Shown piece after piece: positions 50,833 to 59,582 of a DNA stretch of 64,000 bases. Every line of letters begins with the position of its first letter. Within the stretch, counting starts at the first letter, position 1. A model generated the notes under the pieces. The model had not been told where the DNA came from, ran no database searches, and saw nothing but the letters and a program-made list of their open reading frames with translations. The translations under genes were made by a program, and so were the position numbers. The stretch covers positions 1,302,001 to 1,366,000 of the forward strand of contig NZ_CP069128.1 in NCBI RefSeq assembly GCF_029637485.1. The letters run 5' to 3'. Source of the DNA: Sphingomonas sp. LHG3406-1 (GTDB taxonomy: Bacteria; Pseudomonadota; Alphaproteobacteria; Sphingomonadales; Sphingomonadaceae).

Positions 50833-52092
50833 ATGAACTTTGCTCGTCCGCCTCTCGCGCCTGACAAGGCGCTTTTGCTGTGCGACCTCACGCAAAGCTG
50901 GTCCTCGGTCGGCGGCGGGGTCGGTACCTATCTCCGTGCCAAGCGCGCGCACATCATCGCCCAGACGCCGCACAAGCATCTGATGATCCTCCCCGGTCCG
51001 CATGATGCGATCGAGGAGAGCGAGGGCGGTCGGGCCATCACCGTCTGGCTGAAGAGCCCGCAAGTCCCGTTCAGTCCCAACTACCGGCTGCTTGTCCGCA
51101 ACAAGGCGGTGCGCAAGGCGCTGGCCAGCTTCCGCCCCGACGTGATCGAGTGCCAGGACGCCTACAATCTTCCCTGGGCCGCGCTCCGGCATCGGGAGAG
51201 CCATCCGGACTCAGCGCTCATCGCCGGCTACATGACGGACTTTCCGACCGTCTATGTCGCCCGGCCCTTCGGCAAGGTGATGCCGTCCGCCCTGGCCGAA
51301 GCCGCCGGCCGACTCTGCTACGATTATTGCGGCCGCCTCTATCGCAAGTTCGACATGGTCTACGCCTTGTCCGAAGCGGGCGGCGGGCGGCTTCTGCGCT
51401 CCCTCGGCGTCGAGGACGTGCGTATCCTGCCGCTCGGAGTCGAGCTCGAGGCCTTCGGACCCGACCGCCGCGATCCCGAGCTTCGCCGCTCGCTCGGCCT
51501 CACCGACGATCAGCCTCTGCTCATCTATGTCGGCCGGATGGACATCGAGAAGCGCCCCGACATCATCGTCGAGGCCTTCCGTTCCCTGCCGGAAGCGCTC
51601 GGTGCCCGGCTGGTCCTGCTCGGCCAGGGCCCACAGAAAGAGCAGTTTGAGGCGCTCCGCGATCCGCGCATCATCACGCCCGGCTTCGTCACCGACCGTC
51701 CCACCCTCGCCCGCTGGCTCGCGAGCGCCGACCTCTACGTTTCCGCCATGCCCAACGAGACGTTCGGCGTATCGGTCATCGAGGCGCAGGCATCCGGCCT
51801 GCCGGTCGTCGGGGTGGACGGCGGCGCCATGCCCGAGCGCGTGCTGCCCGGCATGGGCCTGCTCGGGCCGATCGCGGACTCGCACGCGATGGCGGCCAAC
51901 ATCCTCCAGGTCCTCAAGGGCGACTATCGCGCCATCGGCGAGCGCGGCCGCGCCCATGTCAGCGGCGAATATAGCTGGGCCCACAGCATGGATCAGCTGT
52001 TCGGCACCATCGTCCCTGCGGCGCTCGCCCGTCGAAGGAGCGCGCTCGGTCAGCCGTCCGCCGCCGCCGGAATGACGTTGGTCGAAGCCTGA
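50833..52092 (+). CDS. GT4 family glycosyltransferase
   Basis: A 419-residue GT-B glycosyltransferase. An N-terminal CDLTQSWSSVGGGVGTYLRAKRAH donor-acceptor loop and the C-terminal VGRMDIEKRPDIIVEAFRSLPEALGARLVLLGQGPQKE, PNETFGVSVIEAQASGLPVVGVDGGAMPE are diagnostic; the E-x7-E motif is intact in ETFGVSVIE. Sugar and acceptor are unknown. A TTG twelve bases upstream is an alternative start. No other glycan genes adjoin. Confidence 0.92.
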   Translation: MNFARPPLAPDKALLLCDLTQSWSSVGGGVGTYLRAKRAHIIAQTPHKHLMILPGPHDAIEESEGGRAITVWLKSPQVPFSPNYRLLVRNKAVRKALASFRPDVIECQDAYNLPWAALRHRESHPDSALIAGYMTDFPTVYVARPFGKVMPSALAEAAGRLCYDYCGRLYRKFDMVYALSEAGGGRLLRSLGVEDVRILPLGVELEAFGPDRRDPELRRSLGLTDDQPLLIYVGRMDIEKRPDIIVEAFRSLPEALGARLVLLGQGPQKEQFEALRDPRIITPGFVTDRPTLARWLASADLYVSAMPNETFGVSVIEAQASGLPVVGVDGGAMPERVLPGMGLLGPIADSHAMAANILQVLKGDYRAIGERGRAHVSGEYSWAHSMDQLFGTIVPAALARRRSALGQPSAAAGMTLVEA

Positions 52093-52178
52093 AGCGGCCG
52101 TTCATCCGCCGTTTATCCCCCGGACGGCACCGATCGATCATCGCGACGCAAATTCGTTTTTCCTGAGGGGGGATAATC

Positions 52179-52688
52179 ATGCTCACCACCATGCTCCTGA
52201 TGGCCGCCGCCCAAGCCGCGCCTGTTGCCCCGCCTGCCCCGCCGGCACCGCCCGCCCCCGAGACGCGGGTCGTGCGCGAGATCGTGATCGTCGACAGCGC
52301 CAACGGCAGCGCGCGCACCATCCGCGTTCCCGAGCGCGGCGAGCGTCGCAACATCGTCATCATGCGCGACGGCAAGGACGGTCCGGGCACCGCCGAGAAG
52401 CGCGAATTCCGCATCCACCGCCTCGACGGTGATCGCGGCCTGGCCATGGTCGCCGACTGCGACGGCGAGAAGTTCTCGACCGAAGCCGAAGGCGAGAAGG
52501 ACGGCAAGGCGGTCAAGACCCACATCCGCCTCTGCACCAAGGGCAAGGGCAACCCGGCCGCCGCCATCGAGGGTCTCGAGCGCGCCTCGAAGCGCGTCGC
52601 GGAGAACAAGGAGCTGCCGGCTGACGTCCGCGACAAGGTCGTCGCCTCGCTGAATGCCGAGATCGCCCGCCTCAAAGCCAACAAGTAA
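52179..52688 (+). CDS. Hypothetical exported protein
   Basis: A 169-residue protein. Short signal (MLTTMLLMAAAQAAPVAP), a Pro/Ala segment, then a charged, soluble domain with two Cys (VADCDGEK and RLCTKGKG) and a C-terminal Lys/Glu helix (IEGLERASKRVAENKELPADVRDKVVASL). GAGGGGGGATAATC lies before the ATG. No family recognised. Confidence 0.65.
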   Translation: MLTTMLLMAAAQAAPVAPPAPPAPPAPETRVVREIVIVDSANGSARTIRVPERGERRNIVIMRDGKDGPGTAEKREFRIHRLDGDRGLAMVADCDGEKFSTEAEGEKDGKAVKTHIRLCTKGKGNPAAAIEGLERASKRVAENKELPADVRDKVVASLNAEIARLKANK

Positions 52689-52750
52689 GCGTCGCAATCG
52701 ACCAGCAGGGGAGTTGCCGGACCGGCGCTCCTCTGCTTTCAGCTGGTGCC

Positions 52751-53587
52751 GTGACCCATCGGCCCGGCCTCGTTGAACCACTCGCGCCCGGCCTCGCCCG
52801 GCTGCTCGCGCCCAATCCCTCGCCCTTCACCGGGGAGGGCACCTGGGTGCATCTGATCGGCACCGACCGGTTGGCCGTACTCGACCCTGGTCCGGCTATT
52901 CCCGAGCATCTCGACGCGCTGGAAGCCGCCATCGCCGGTCGGCCGGTCGATGCCATCCTCGTCACCCACACCCACCGCGATCACAGCCCGGCCGCAGCCC
53001 CGCTTTCGGCCCGCATCGGGGCGCCCGTCTGGGGCTGCGCGCCGCTCGTCATCCCCGGCGACCAGGAAGCGGGCTTCGATGCGGATTATGCGCCCGACCG
53101 GGTCCTTGCCGATGGCGAGACGATCGAGGCGGGCGGCGCAGCCATCGACGCCATCCACACCCCGGGCCACACCAGCAACCACCTCTGCTTCGCATGGGGA
53201 GAGCGCCTGTTCAGCGGCGACCATGTGATGGGCTGGTCGACCACCGTCGTCATCCCGCCCGACGGTCATATGGGCGCCTACATGGCCAGCCTCGCCAAGC
53301 TCCAGCAGCGGTCCGAGACCATCTATCATCCCGCTCATGGCGAGCCGGTCGAGGATCCGCAGCGCCTGCTCCGCGGCCTCCTCACCCACCGGTTGCAGCG
53401 CGAACGCCAGCTGCTCCGCCTGATCGAAGAGGCCCCCGCCGACACCGCCGACCTCAGCCGCCGCGCCTATCCCGCTCTCGACGCCCGCCTCATCCCGGCG
53501 GCCGAGGCGACCGCGCTGGCCCATCTCATCACGCTTGCGGAGCGCGGAGAGGTCATCCGCGTTGGAGGGGTATGGGAGAGGGCTTGA
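52751..53587 (+). CDS. MBL-fold metallo-hydrolase, LACTB2-like
   Basis: A 278-residue metallo-beta-lactamase-fold hydrolase: HTHRDHSPAAA supplies the HxHxDH zinc motif, with HTPGHTSNHLCF, LFSGDHVMGWS and PAHGEPVEDP as further zinc ligands. The C-terminal helices with LLRGLLTHRLQRERQLL resemble the winged-helix-like tail of LACTB2 relatives. GTG start. The next gene overlaps its 3' end by 16 bases. Confidence 0.9.
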   Translation: MTHRPGLVEPLAPGLARLLAPNPSPFTGEGTWVHLIGTDRLAVLDPGPAIPEHLDALEAAIAGRPVDAILVTHTHRDHSPAAAPLSARIGAPVWGCAPLVIPGDQEAGFDADYAPDRVLADGETIEAGGAAIDAIHTPGHTSNHLCFAWGERLFSGDHVMGWSTTVVIPPDGHMGAYMASLAKLQQRSETIYHPAHGEPVEDPQRLLRGLLTHRLQRERQLLRLIEEAPADTADLSRRAYPALDARLIPAAEATALAHLITLAERGEVIRVGGVWERA

Positions 53588-54276
53588 AGCGACATTGGCC
53601 ATTGCTGCTCATCGCCTTGCTGGTCGCCGGTGCGATCGGCTGGTGGATGATGGCGCGCGCGGAGGACCGCCGCCGCGAGGAGGAGCTGGCGCAGGCGCAG
53701 GGCATCGTCCGCGTCCTTTCCGCCACCTTCTCGAACAAGGCCGCGCTCAAGGTCGGTGAGATCGAGGGCACGCTCGACGTCACCAGTGTCGATCCCGGCG
53801 CGCTTCCCATCCTCCGGTCGGCCCAGAAGGCGACCATCCCCTACAGCGTCGGCTATACGCTCGACCTGAAGCAGCTCGGCGCCGACGACTATGCCTGGGA
53901 CAAGGAGCGGCGTACGCTCGTCATCCGCGTGCCTGTCGTGCAGCCCGACGCGCCCAACATCGACGAGAGCCGCCGCGCGGTCTCGGGCACGCAGGGCCTC
54001 TTCGTCACCCGCGGCGCCTCGACCAACCTCCAGCGACGCGCCTCTTCCCTCGCCACTGCCGAGGCCGCCAGCATCGCCGCCGAACCCGCCAATGTCGCCA
54101 AGGCCCAGGCCAATGCCGAACGCCTCGTCGCCGACCTCGCCCGCACCCCCCTCGAAGCCGCCGGCCTTGGCCCCGTTTCCGTCCGCGTGGTGACGCCCGC
54201 CAGCGGCACCGATGACGGCGAACGCTGGGACGTCAGCCGAAGCATCGAACAGGTGCTGGCGGATCGGCAGCGCTAA
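53572..54276 (+). CDS. DUF4230 membrane-anchored protein
   Basis: A 234-residue protein with one N-terminal transmembrane helix (PLLLIALLVAGAIGWWMM) and a DUF4230 domain (LSATFSNKAALKVGEIEGTLDVTSVDPGALPILRSAQKATIPYSVGYTLDLKQL...). Helices rich in Ala and Arg fill the C-terminus. Function unknown; topology suggests the domain faces the periplasm. GGAGG precedes the ATG, which lies within the end of the MBL gene. Confidence 0.8.
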   Translation: MGEGLKRHWPLLLIALLVAGAIGWWMMARAEDRRREEELAQAQGIVRVLSATFSNKAALKVGEIEGTLDVTSVDPGALPILRSAQKATIPYSVGYTLDLKQLGADDYAWDKERRTLVIRVPVVQPDAPNIDESRRAVSGTQGLFVTRGASTNLQRRASSLATAEAASIAAEPANVAKAQANAERLVADLARTPLEAAGLGPVSVRVVTPASGTDDGERWDVSRSIEQVLADRQR

Positions 54277-54291
54277 GCCTATCTCAGTTCC

Positions 54292-55320
54292 ATGACCGCA
54301 CCTGTCCGCCCGCCGCAAGGCACCGACCTTCTCGCCGAGATCCAGCGCCTCAAGGAGGAACGGAATGCCGTCATCCTCGCGCATTATTATCAGAAGCCCG
54401 AGATCCAGGACCTGGCGGATTTCGTCGGCGACAGCCTCGATCTCAGCCGCAAGGCCGCGGCCACCGATGCCGACGTCATCGCCTTCTGCGGCGTCCGCTT
54501 CATGGCCGAGACCGCGAAGATCCTCAGCCCCGAGAAGACGGTCATCCTGCCCGACATGGACGCCGGCTGCAGCCTCGAGGACAGCTGCCCGCCCGACCAG
54601 TTCGCCGCCTTCCGCGCCGCCCACCCGGACCATATCGCGCTGACCTACATCAACTGCTCGGCGGCGGTGAAGGCGCTCAGCGACATCATCGTCACCTCGT
54701 CGAGCGCCGACGTGATCCTCAGCCAGATTCCCAAGGAGCAGAAGATCATCTTCGGCCCCGACCGCCACCTCGGCGGCTATCTGGCGCGCAAGACCGGCCG
54801 CGACATGCTGCTGTGGCCGGGCATCTGCATCGTCCACCAGGCTTTCAGCGAGACCGAGCTGCTGAAGCTCAAGGCGCAATATCCGGGCGCCCCCGTCGCC
54901 GCGCACCCCGAATGCCCGCCGCACATTATCGATCACAGCGACCATGTCGGCTCGACCCGCAGCATCCTCGATTTCGCCATCGCCTCGCCGGCCGAGGTCA
55001 TCCTCGTCGCGACCGAGCCGCACATCATCCACCAGATGGAGAAGGCCGCGCCGGGCAAGACCTTCATCGGAGTCCCCGGCGGCGACGGCAACTGCAACTG
55101 CAACATGTGCCCCTACATGGCGCTCAACACGCTCGAGAAGCTCTACGTCGCCTTGCGCGACCTTGAGCCCCGCATCGAGCTGTCGCCCGACCTGATGGAC
55201 AAGGCCCGCGTGCCCCTCGAGCGCATGCTGGAGATGGCCGGCCGCACCGTCGGCCAGGGCGACGTCGGCCGCCCGGTGATTGGCGGAAGCCCGGATTCCC
55301 TAGTCCCTTTAAGAAGTTAA
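54292..55320 (+). CDS. nadA: Quinolinate synthase NadA
   Basis: A 342-residue [4Fe-4S] enzyme condensing iminoaspartate and dihydroxyacetone phosphate to quinolinate in NAD synthesis. AHYYQKPEIQDLADFVGDSLDLSRKA, YINCSAAVKA, HPECPPHI and NCNCNMCPYMALNTLEKL show the three cluster cysteines. nadB and nadC are not in the window. 14 bases separate it from the preceding gene. Confidence 0.96.
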   Translation: MTAPVRPPQGTDLLAEIQRLKEERNAVILAHYYQKPEIQDLADFVGDSLDLSRKAAATDADVIAFCGVRFMAETAKILSPEKTVILPDMDAGCSLEDSCPPDQFAAFRAAHPDHIALTYINCSAAVKALSDIIVTSSSADVILSQIPKEQKIIFGPDRHLGGYLARKTGRDMLLWPGICIVHQAFSETELLKLKAQYPGAPVAAHPECPPHIIDHSDHVGSTRSILDFAIASPAEVILVATEPHIIHQMEKAAPGKTFIGVPGGDGNCNCNMCPYMALNTLEKLYVALRDLEPRIELSPDLMDKARVPLERMLEMAGRTVGQGDVGRPVIGGSPDSLVPLRS

Positions 55321-55363
55321 GACTGGCGTAACATCCGGAACCGCAAGGGCCGCCAGCGCGCTC

Positions 55364-56449
55364 ATGCGTTTGACATCCACCGCAAGCCGCGCCGGTTCAC
55401 TCGCGCGGCAAGGACATGGTTTCTTGCACGCTCCCTTTCCCCGACCATCGGACATCGACGCCCGCTCCCTGCTCAGGGAGGTGTCGTCCTATCGCGAGCC
55501 GAAGACCGCTCGCAGCTGGTTCGAGCTTGCCGTCACCGCCCTGCCCTTCGTCATCCTGTGGGCCGCGACCTGGGCGCTGCTCAGCAACGGCATCTGGCTC
55601 GGCCTGCTGCTGACGATCCCGGCCGGAGGCTTCCTCCTCCGCCTGTTCCTGATCCAGCACGACTGCGGCCACGGCGCCTTCTTCAAGCGCCAGGCGGTGA
55701 ACGACTGGCTCGGCCGGATGCTCGGCGTCTTGACCCTCACGCCCTATGACTATTGGCGCCGCTCCCACGCCACCCATCATGCCAGCACCGGCAACCTCGA
55801 CCAGCGCGGCGTCGGCGACATCGACACGCTGACCGTCGCCGAATATCGCGCGCTCGGCCGCTTTGGCCGGCTTCGCTACCGCATCTACCGCCACCCCGTT
55901 GTCCTGTTCGGAGTCGGCCCCGCCTACCTCTTCCTGCTCCGCCACCGGCTGCCGATCGGCGCCATGCGCAGCGGCTGGAGCCCGTGGGCGAGCACGCTCG
56001 GCACCAACGCCGGTATCGCCCTCTTCGCCGGCCTGCTGATCTGGGCGATGGGCGTGAAGATCTTCCTGATGATCTTCCTTCCGACCACCCTCGTCGCCGC
56101 CTCGCTCGGGGTGTGGTTCTTCTACGTCCAGCACCAGTTCGAAAATGCCCATTGGGACCGCAAGGTCGACTGGTCCTTCCACGATGCCGCGCTCCACGGC
56201 AGCAGCTATTACGTCCTGCCCGGCGTGATCCGCTGGTTCAGCGCGAACATCGGCATGCACCACATCCACCACCTCGCCAGCCGGATCCCCTTCTACCGCC
56301 TGCCCGAAGCGATGCGCGACGTCCCCGTGCTCGCCCGGATCAGCCGCCTCACCCTGCGCGAAAGCTTCCGCACCGTTCGCCTTGCCCTCTGGGACGAACA
56401 GACCCGCCGCCTCGTCACCTTCCGCGAGGCACGCGCGGCGCTGGCCTGA
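55364..56449 (+). CDS. Fatty acid desaturase
   Basis: A 361-residue integral-membrane desaturase with the three histidine boxes HDCGH, HATHH and HHIHH between four transmembrane helices. The spacing matches acyl-lipid delta desaturases; position specificity is not visible. ATG start close behind nadA. It converges with the next gene, 4 bases between. Confidence 0.92.
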   Translation: MRLTSTASRAGSLARQGHGFLHAPFPRPSDIDARSLLREVSSYREPKTARSWFELAVTALPFVILWAATWALLSNGIWLGLLLTIPAGGFLLRLFLIQHDCGHGAFFKRQAVNDWLGRMLGVLTLTPYDYWRRSHATHHASTGNLDQRGVGDIDTLTVAEYRALGRFGRLRYRIYRHPVVLFGVGPAYLFLLRHRLPIGAMRSGWSPWASTLGTNAGIALFAGLLIWAMGVKIFLMIFLPTTLVAASLGVWFFYVQHQFENAHWDRKVDWSFHDAALHGSSYYVLPGVIRWFSANIGMHHIHHLASRIPFYRLPEAMRDVPVLARISRLTLRESFRTVRLALWDEQTRRLVTFREARAALA

Positions 56450-56453
56450 AATC

Positions 56454-57383
56454 CTAAAGGTCGGGCACCGGCCGCACATAGCCCCGGGCCGTGCGGCACA
56501 GGCCGCCGCGCAGCAGCGTTCCGGCCGGACAGGCGCTCTGGTCCGCGACCGGCGGGGGCGGCGTCGATCCGCACGGATTGCCGACGCTGGAGGGCTTGCT
56601 GGTCCGCTCCCTGCAGCGCGTCACCCGCCGCAGAGACTCTGCAAGGCCGAGCCCGTACATCTCATCGAAATTCTCGGCGGCAACCAGGTCGCTCTGCAGC
56701 CGCACCAGGCTCTCGCTCTGCACGAAGCCCGGCAAGGCGATCCGCCCCGGCCCGCACGCCTGCCGCATCCGCTCCGCCGCTGCCTTCGGCACCCGCGCCG
56801 ACCCGCCGCCGCTCCAGCGGGCCGCTTCCCCGACCCGCGCATTGGTCCGCCCGTTCTGGACCATCACCATCAGCACATGACCCGCTTCGTCGCGCACCAG
56901 CCGGGTTCCGGCCGGAACCACCACCAGCGGTTCTTCGCCGCCTGCAATCCGAAGGCAGCCATCGCGCAGGATCACCCGTCCTGCGACCATTGGCCGCTCC
57001 TCCGCATCGAACACCATCAGCCGCTCGTCCGGGTCGGGCGGTCCAGGCGGAGCCAGCCGCGCCACCATCCGCAGCCGTCGGCCAAGCTCCGGCGCGACCG
57101 CAGGTGCCGTCTTGGGCAAGAGCCGGGTTCCCGCGTCGAGCGCTCCCCGCTCTGCTCGCGCCCGCTGCGGCGGTGCTTCGGTGACGGTGAGGAATGGCCC
57201 CTCGCTCGCCGGAAGGGGCATGAAGTCGATCTGCAGCGCTCTCGGCGGTGGCCGCCGTGCATCCTCCCACCGAAGCAGGTCGCCCCGCATGTCGAGGATC
57301 GCCACCACTCCCGCAACGAAGGCCACCAGCACGGCCAGCAGCCCGAATTTCAGTAGCGGATCACGCCTCGGAGGAGCCCTCAT
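56454..57383 (-). CDS. Hypothetical membrane-anchored protein
   Basis: A 309-residue protein with one N-terminal transmembrane helix (LLKFGLLAVLVAFVAGVVAIL), a Pro/Arg-rich stretch and a soluble domain with six Cys towards the C-terminus (CLRIAG, RQACGPGR, RRVTRC, GNPCGS, QSACPAG, GGLCRTA). Probably periplasmic. No family recognised. Confidence 0.65.
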   Translation of the reverse strand: MRAPPRRDPLLKFGLLAVLVAFVAGVVAILDMRGDLLRWEDARRPPPRALQIDFMPLPASEGPFLTVTEAPPQRARAERGALDAGTRLLPKTAPAVAPELGRRLRMVARLAPPGPPDPDERLMVFDAEERPMVAGRVILRDGCLRIAGGEEPLVVVPAGTRLVRDEAGHVLMVMVQNGRTNARVGEAARWSGGGSARVPKAAAERMRQACGPGRIALPGFVQSESLVRLQSDLVAAENFDEMYGLGLAESLRRVTRCRERTSKPSSVGNPCGSTPPPPVADQSACPAGTLLRGGLCRTARGYVRPVPDL

Positions 57384-57405
57384 GGCTCACCAACGCTCGA
57401 CTTCG

Positions 57406-57672
57406 CTAGCGGTGCTTGCAACCCGGCCAGCAGCAGGGCCGCCGCTTGCCCTCGCTAAGGCTCTCGATCCCCCACGCAATCCGCTTAACCCGCGTCTCCG
57501 CCTTCTTCGGGCTCGTCACCCAGCAGATCCACTCGTTGCGGGCGAGCGGCGTGATGTCGGCCCACGTCGACAGCGCTCCAGGCGCGGCCAGCAAGGCCGC
57601 CTCCAGGTCGCCAGGCAGGTCATGCACCACGCCGCCACTGATTGCACCATCAACCGTCATAACCGCAGTCAT
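57406..57672 (-). CDS. YdeI/OmdA-domain protein
   Basis: An 88-residue protein. The segment VVHDLPGDLEAALLAAPGALSTWADITPLARNEWICWVTSPKKAETRVKRI matches the C-terminal YdeI/OmpD-associated domain of bacteriocin-protection proteins. The usual N-terminal domain is missing, so it is a short or truncated member. GAGGGC precedes the ATG. Confidence 0.75.
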   Translation of the reverse strand: MTAVMTVDGAISGGVVHDLPGDLEAALLAAPGALSTWADITPLARNEWICWVTSPKKAETRVKRIAWGIESLSEGKRRPCCWPGCKHR

Positions 57673-57843
57673 GCTGCCCTCGGCGCATGTTCGCAACGGG
57701 AAGAGAGCGAAGGTCGTCCTCAACCACCTAAACGCCCGCAAGTGGCCGGGAGCGGACGGGCGGCTTTCTCGAATCACACCGGCTGAAGTGGCCATTCGTT
57801 CAGCTCAGTGCCGAAATTCCGCTCTGCCGAATTCGACCGTGCG

Positions 57844-57871
57844 TTGACTCAGGCAATCGGCTTCATAGGGA
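57844..57871 (+). promoter_or_regulatory. Candidate promoter of the YaaC-like gene
   Basis: TTGACT, a 16-base spacer and TAGGGA (weak -10), ending about 7 bases before the ATG; the resulting mRNA would have almost no leader. Position is suggestive, the -10 is poor. Confidence 0.3.
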
Positions 57872-57877
57872 AGCGAT

Positions 57878-58885
57878 ATGGCGCTGAGCGAATGGGAAGT
57901 CATAGCGAATTACGAATCGTTCGAGCTTGTGAAGCGCGACTACAAGAAGCGCCACGGTTTGACCCCAAGTACAATCCACGCGAGGGAGATTGCCGCGCCT
58001 TTTAGCCACGCACGATCCTATTTCCGATCTGCACGTGACGCGGAAGTGACCGTAAAGCCCCTGCTTTTGTACTATGGAGCGGTGAGTCTCTCGCGAGGTC
58101 TCACACTCCTGCTTAGCAGAGGCAAGCGGGAGGCTACACTGACGCCTAGTCACGGCCTCGCTAATAAGAATTGGGGTGCGACGCTAAGCAAGGAACCGCC
58201 GGATTTTGGAGCGCTTGAAGTTAGCGCCACGTTAGGCGGGTCGCTAATCGACTTGATCGGCGCGACGAGCCACAAATCTCTGCTCAGACACACGACTTCT
58301 GCCATCAATTTCCGGCCTGTTGCACCTGACTTGCCTGCGAACGCGTCCTTCACCTTGGATGCTCTCCTGAGCCGGCTGCCGTCCCTTCAGGATCACTATC
58401 GACGCTGGAAGGCAGACTCGAATTGCGCCCCGGCAGTTTTCCAAATCGATGAAATGAAAACGACAGCGACGGTGCAGATCATGCGTAATGGTCAGCCGCA
58501 TGTGGACCGGGCGTTAGCCGACCGCATTTTCGCTGAAACTCCGTTCATTTTCAAGGAAGAGAACGAGCATGGATTCTTCTTTGCGGGTCCGAACGACACG
58601 GCCGCTCTGCCCGGCCTGACGGATCGTATTGATCGGGCTGTGTTCGGAATCGGCGACATCTGGATTACGGCCCCGCTTCCGAGCGGCGCGCGCCTTTCAA
58701 AAATCGCGACCACCTTCAGCCTCGCCTATGCGCTTGGAATGCTGGTCCGATATTTTCCCACCCAATGGACCGCCCTCGTCCGGGGCCAAGTTGCTGACGC
58801 TGCATTGCCGACCTTGATCGCCGCTGTTGACTTAGTTGAAGGCGACTATCCAGCGATCGTGGCCGACTTCCTGCTTGAGCCATGA
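57878..58885 (+). CDS. YaaC-like protein
   Basis: A 335-residue protein resembling the YaaC family: helical N-terminal YFRSARDAEVTVKPLLLYYGAVSLSRGLTLLLSRGKRE with LLYYGAVSL, then a conserved mixed middle region and the C-terminal FSLAYALGMLVRYFPTQWTALVRGQ. No enzymatic motif recognised; the family role is unsettled. Base composition is clearly less GC-rich than the neighbours and codons with A/T third positions are frequent, suggesting horizontal acquisition. It starts with an ATG and has a terminator-like hairpin after the stop. Confidence 0.7.
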   Translation: MALSEWEVIANYESFELVKRDYKKRHGLTPSTIHAREIAAPFSHARSYFRSARDAEVTVKPLLLYYGAVSLSRGLTLLLSRGKREATLTPSHGLANKNWGATLSKEPPDFGALEVSATLGGSLIDLIGATSHKSLLRHTTSAINFRPVAPDLPANASFTLDALLSRLPSLQDHYRRWKADSNCAPAVFQIDEMKTTATVQIMRNGQPHVDRALADRIFAETPFIFKEENEHGFFFAGPNDTAALPGLTDRIDRAVFGIGDIWITAPLPSGARLSKIATTFSLAYALGMLVRYFPTQWTALVRGQVADAALPTLIAAVDLVEGDYPAIVADFLLEP

Positions 58886-58892
58886 GAACGCG

Positions 58893-58920
58893 AGGCCCGA
58901 TTGTCCGCGCATCGGGGCTT
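58893..58920 (+). terminator. Terminator-like hairpin after the YaaC-like gene
   Basis: AGGCCCGAT pairs with ATCGGGGCTT with one bulged G; followed by GGTG, no U-tract. A weak terminator at best. Confidence 0.4.
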
Positions 58921-58947
58921 GGTGATTGCTGATCACAGCTCCCGTTT

Positions 58948-59046
58948 GTGCCTCATCGGATTGTCATCGCTGCCTTGCTGCTCATCGCCTTGCAAGCGGG
59001 GATTGCCGCTGAGCATATCTTCGCAATGGGTCGAAAGAAGGCATAA
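58948..59046 (+). CDS. Very small possible membrane peptide
   Basis: A 32-residue GTG-initiated frame, MPHRIVIAALLLIALQAGIAAEHIFAMGRKKA, with one hydrophobic helix and basic ends. No ribosome-binding site is seen. Weakly supported; it may be chance. The remaining bases up to arfB show no gene. Confidence 0.25.
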   Translation: MPHRIVIAALLLIALQAGIAAEHIFAMGRKKA

Positions 59047-59168
59047 GCCAGTTAGCTGACTGAACGTCCGTCTACGGGTGAGCGCTTCCCAGCCCCGACC
59101 GACCGATCTGGGCGCAAGGCGGACGCGCCAGCATGCCGCAACCGGTCGTACTCGGACCGAGCGGCTTG

Positions 59169-59582
59169 TCAGTCCAGAGATACCCGTCCCCGCATAGCCT
59201 TGACTGCACCGCGCCCCTTCTTCGCATCGACCCTCTTCGCCTTGGCCGCGCGGCTCGGTTTGGTCGGGCGCCGCCTGGCGTCGCGCTGGTGCGCCTCGGC
59301 GATCAGCTCGCGCAGGCGTCGCCGCGCTTCCTCGCGATTGGCTTCCTGGCTGCGGTGAGTGCGGGCGGTGATGATCAGTTCGCCGCCCTGGGTCAGCTTC
59401 GATCCCCCCAGGAGTTTCAGTTTCTCATAGGCATGGAGCGGCAGGCCGAGCGCATAGACGTCGCAGCGCAGCTGGCAGGCGGTCGCGACCTTGTTGACAT
59501 TCTGCCCGCCTGGACCGGTCGAGGCGAGGAAGGTCTCGCTCAGCGCCTCCTCGGGCAGATGGACGTCTTCAGGCTTCATCAT
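59169..59582 (-). CDS. arfB: Alternative ribosome-rescue factor ArfB (peptidyl-tRNA hydrolase)
   Basis: A 137-residue release-factor-like protein. The GGQ motif in STGPGGQNVNKVATA hydrolyses peptidyl-tRNA, and the C-terminal basic tail (RRPTKPSRAAKAKRVDAKKGRGAVKAMRGRV) inserts into the mRNA channel of stalled ribosomes. The start is one of two adjacent ATG codons within the last codons of the pseudouridine synthase gene, so the two overlap by 14 bases. Confidence 0.93.
   Translation of the reverse strand: MMKPEDVHLPEEALSETFLASTGPGGQNVNKVATACQLRCDVYALGLPLHAYEKLKLLGGSKLTQGGELIITARTHRSQEANREEARRRLRELIAEAHQRDARRRPTKPSRAAKAKRVDAKKGRGAVKAMRGRVSLD

Noticed and set aside
50573..50833. An 86-codon frame between grxD and the glycosyltransferase gene
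   Set aside because: It runs through the 94-bp palindrome and has no family features; probably non-coding.
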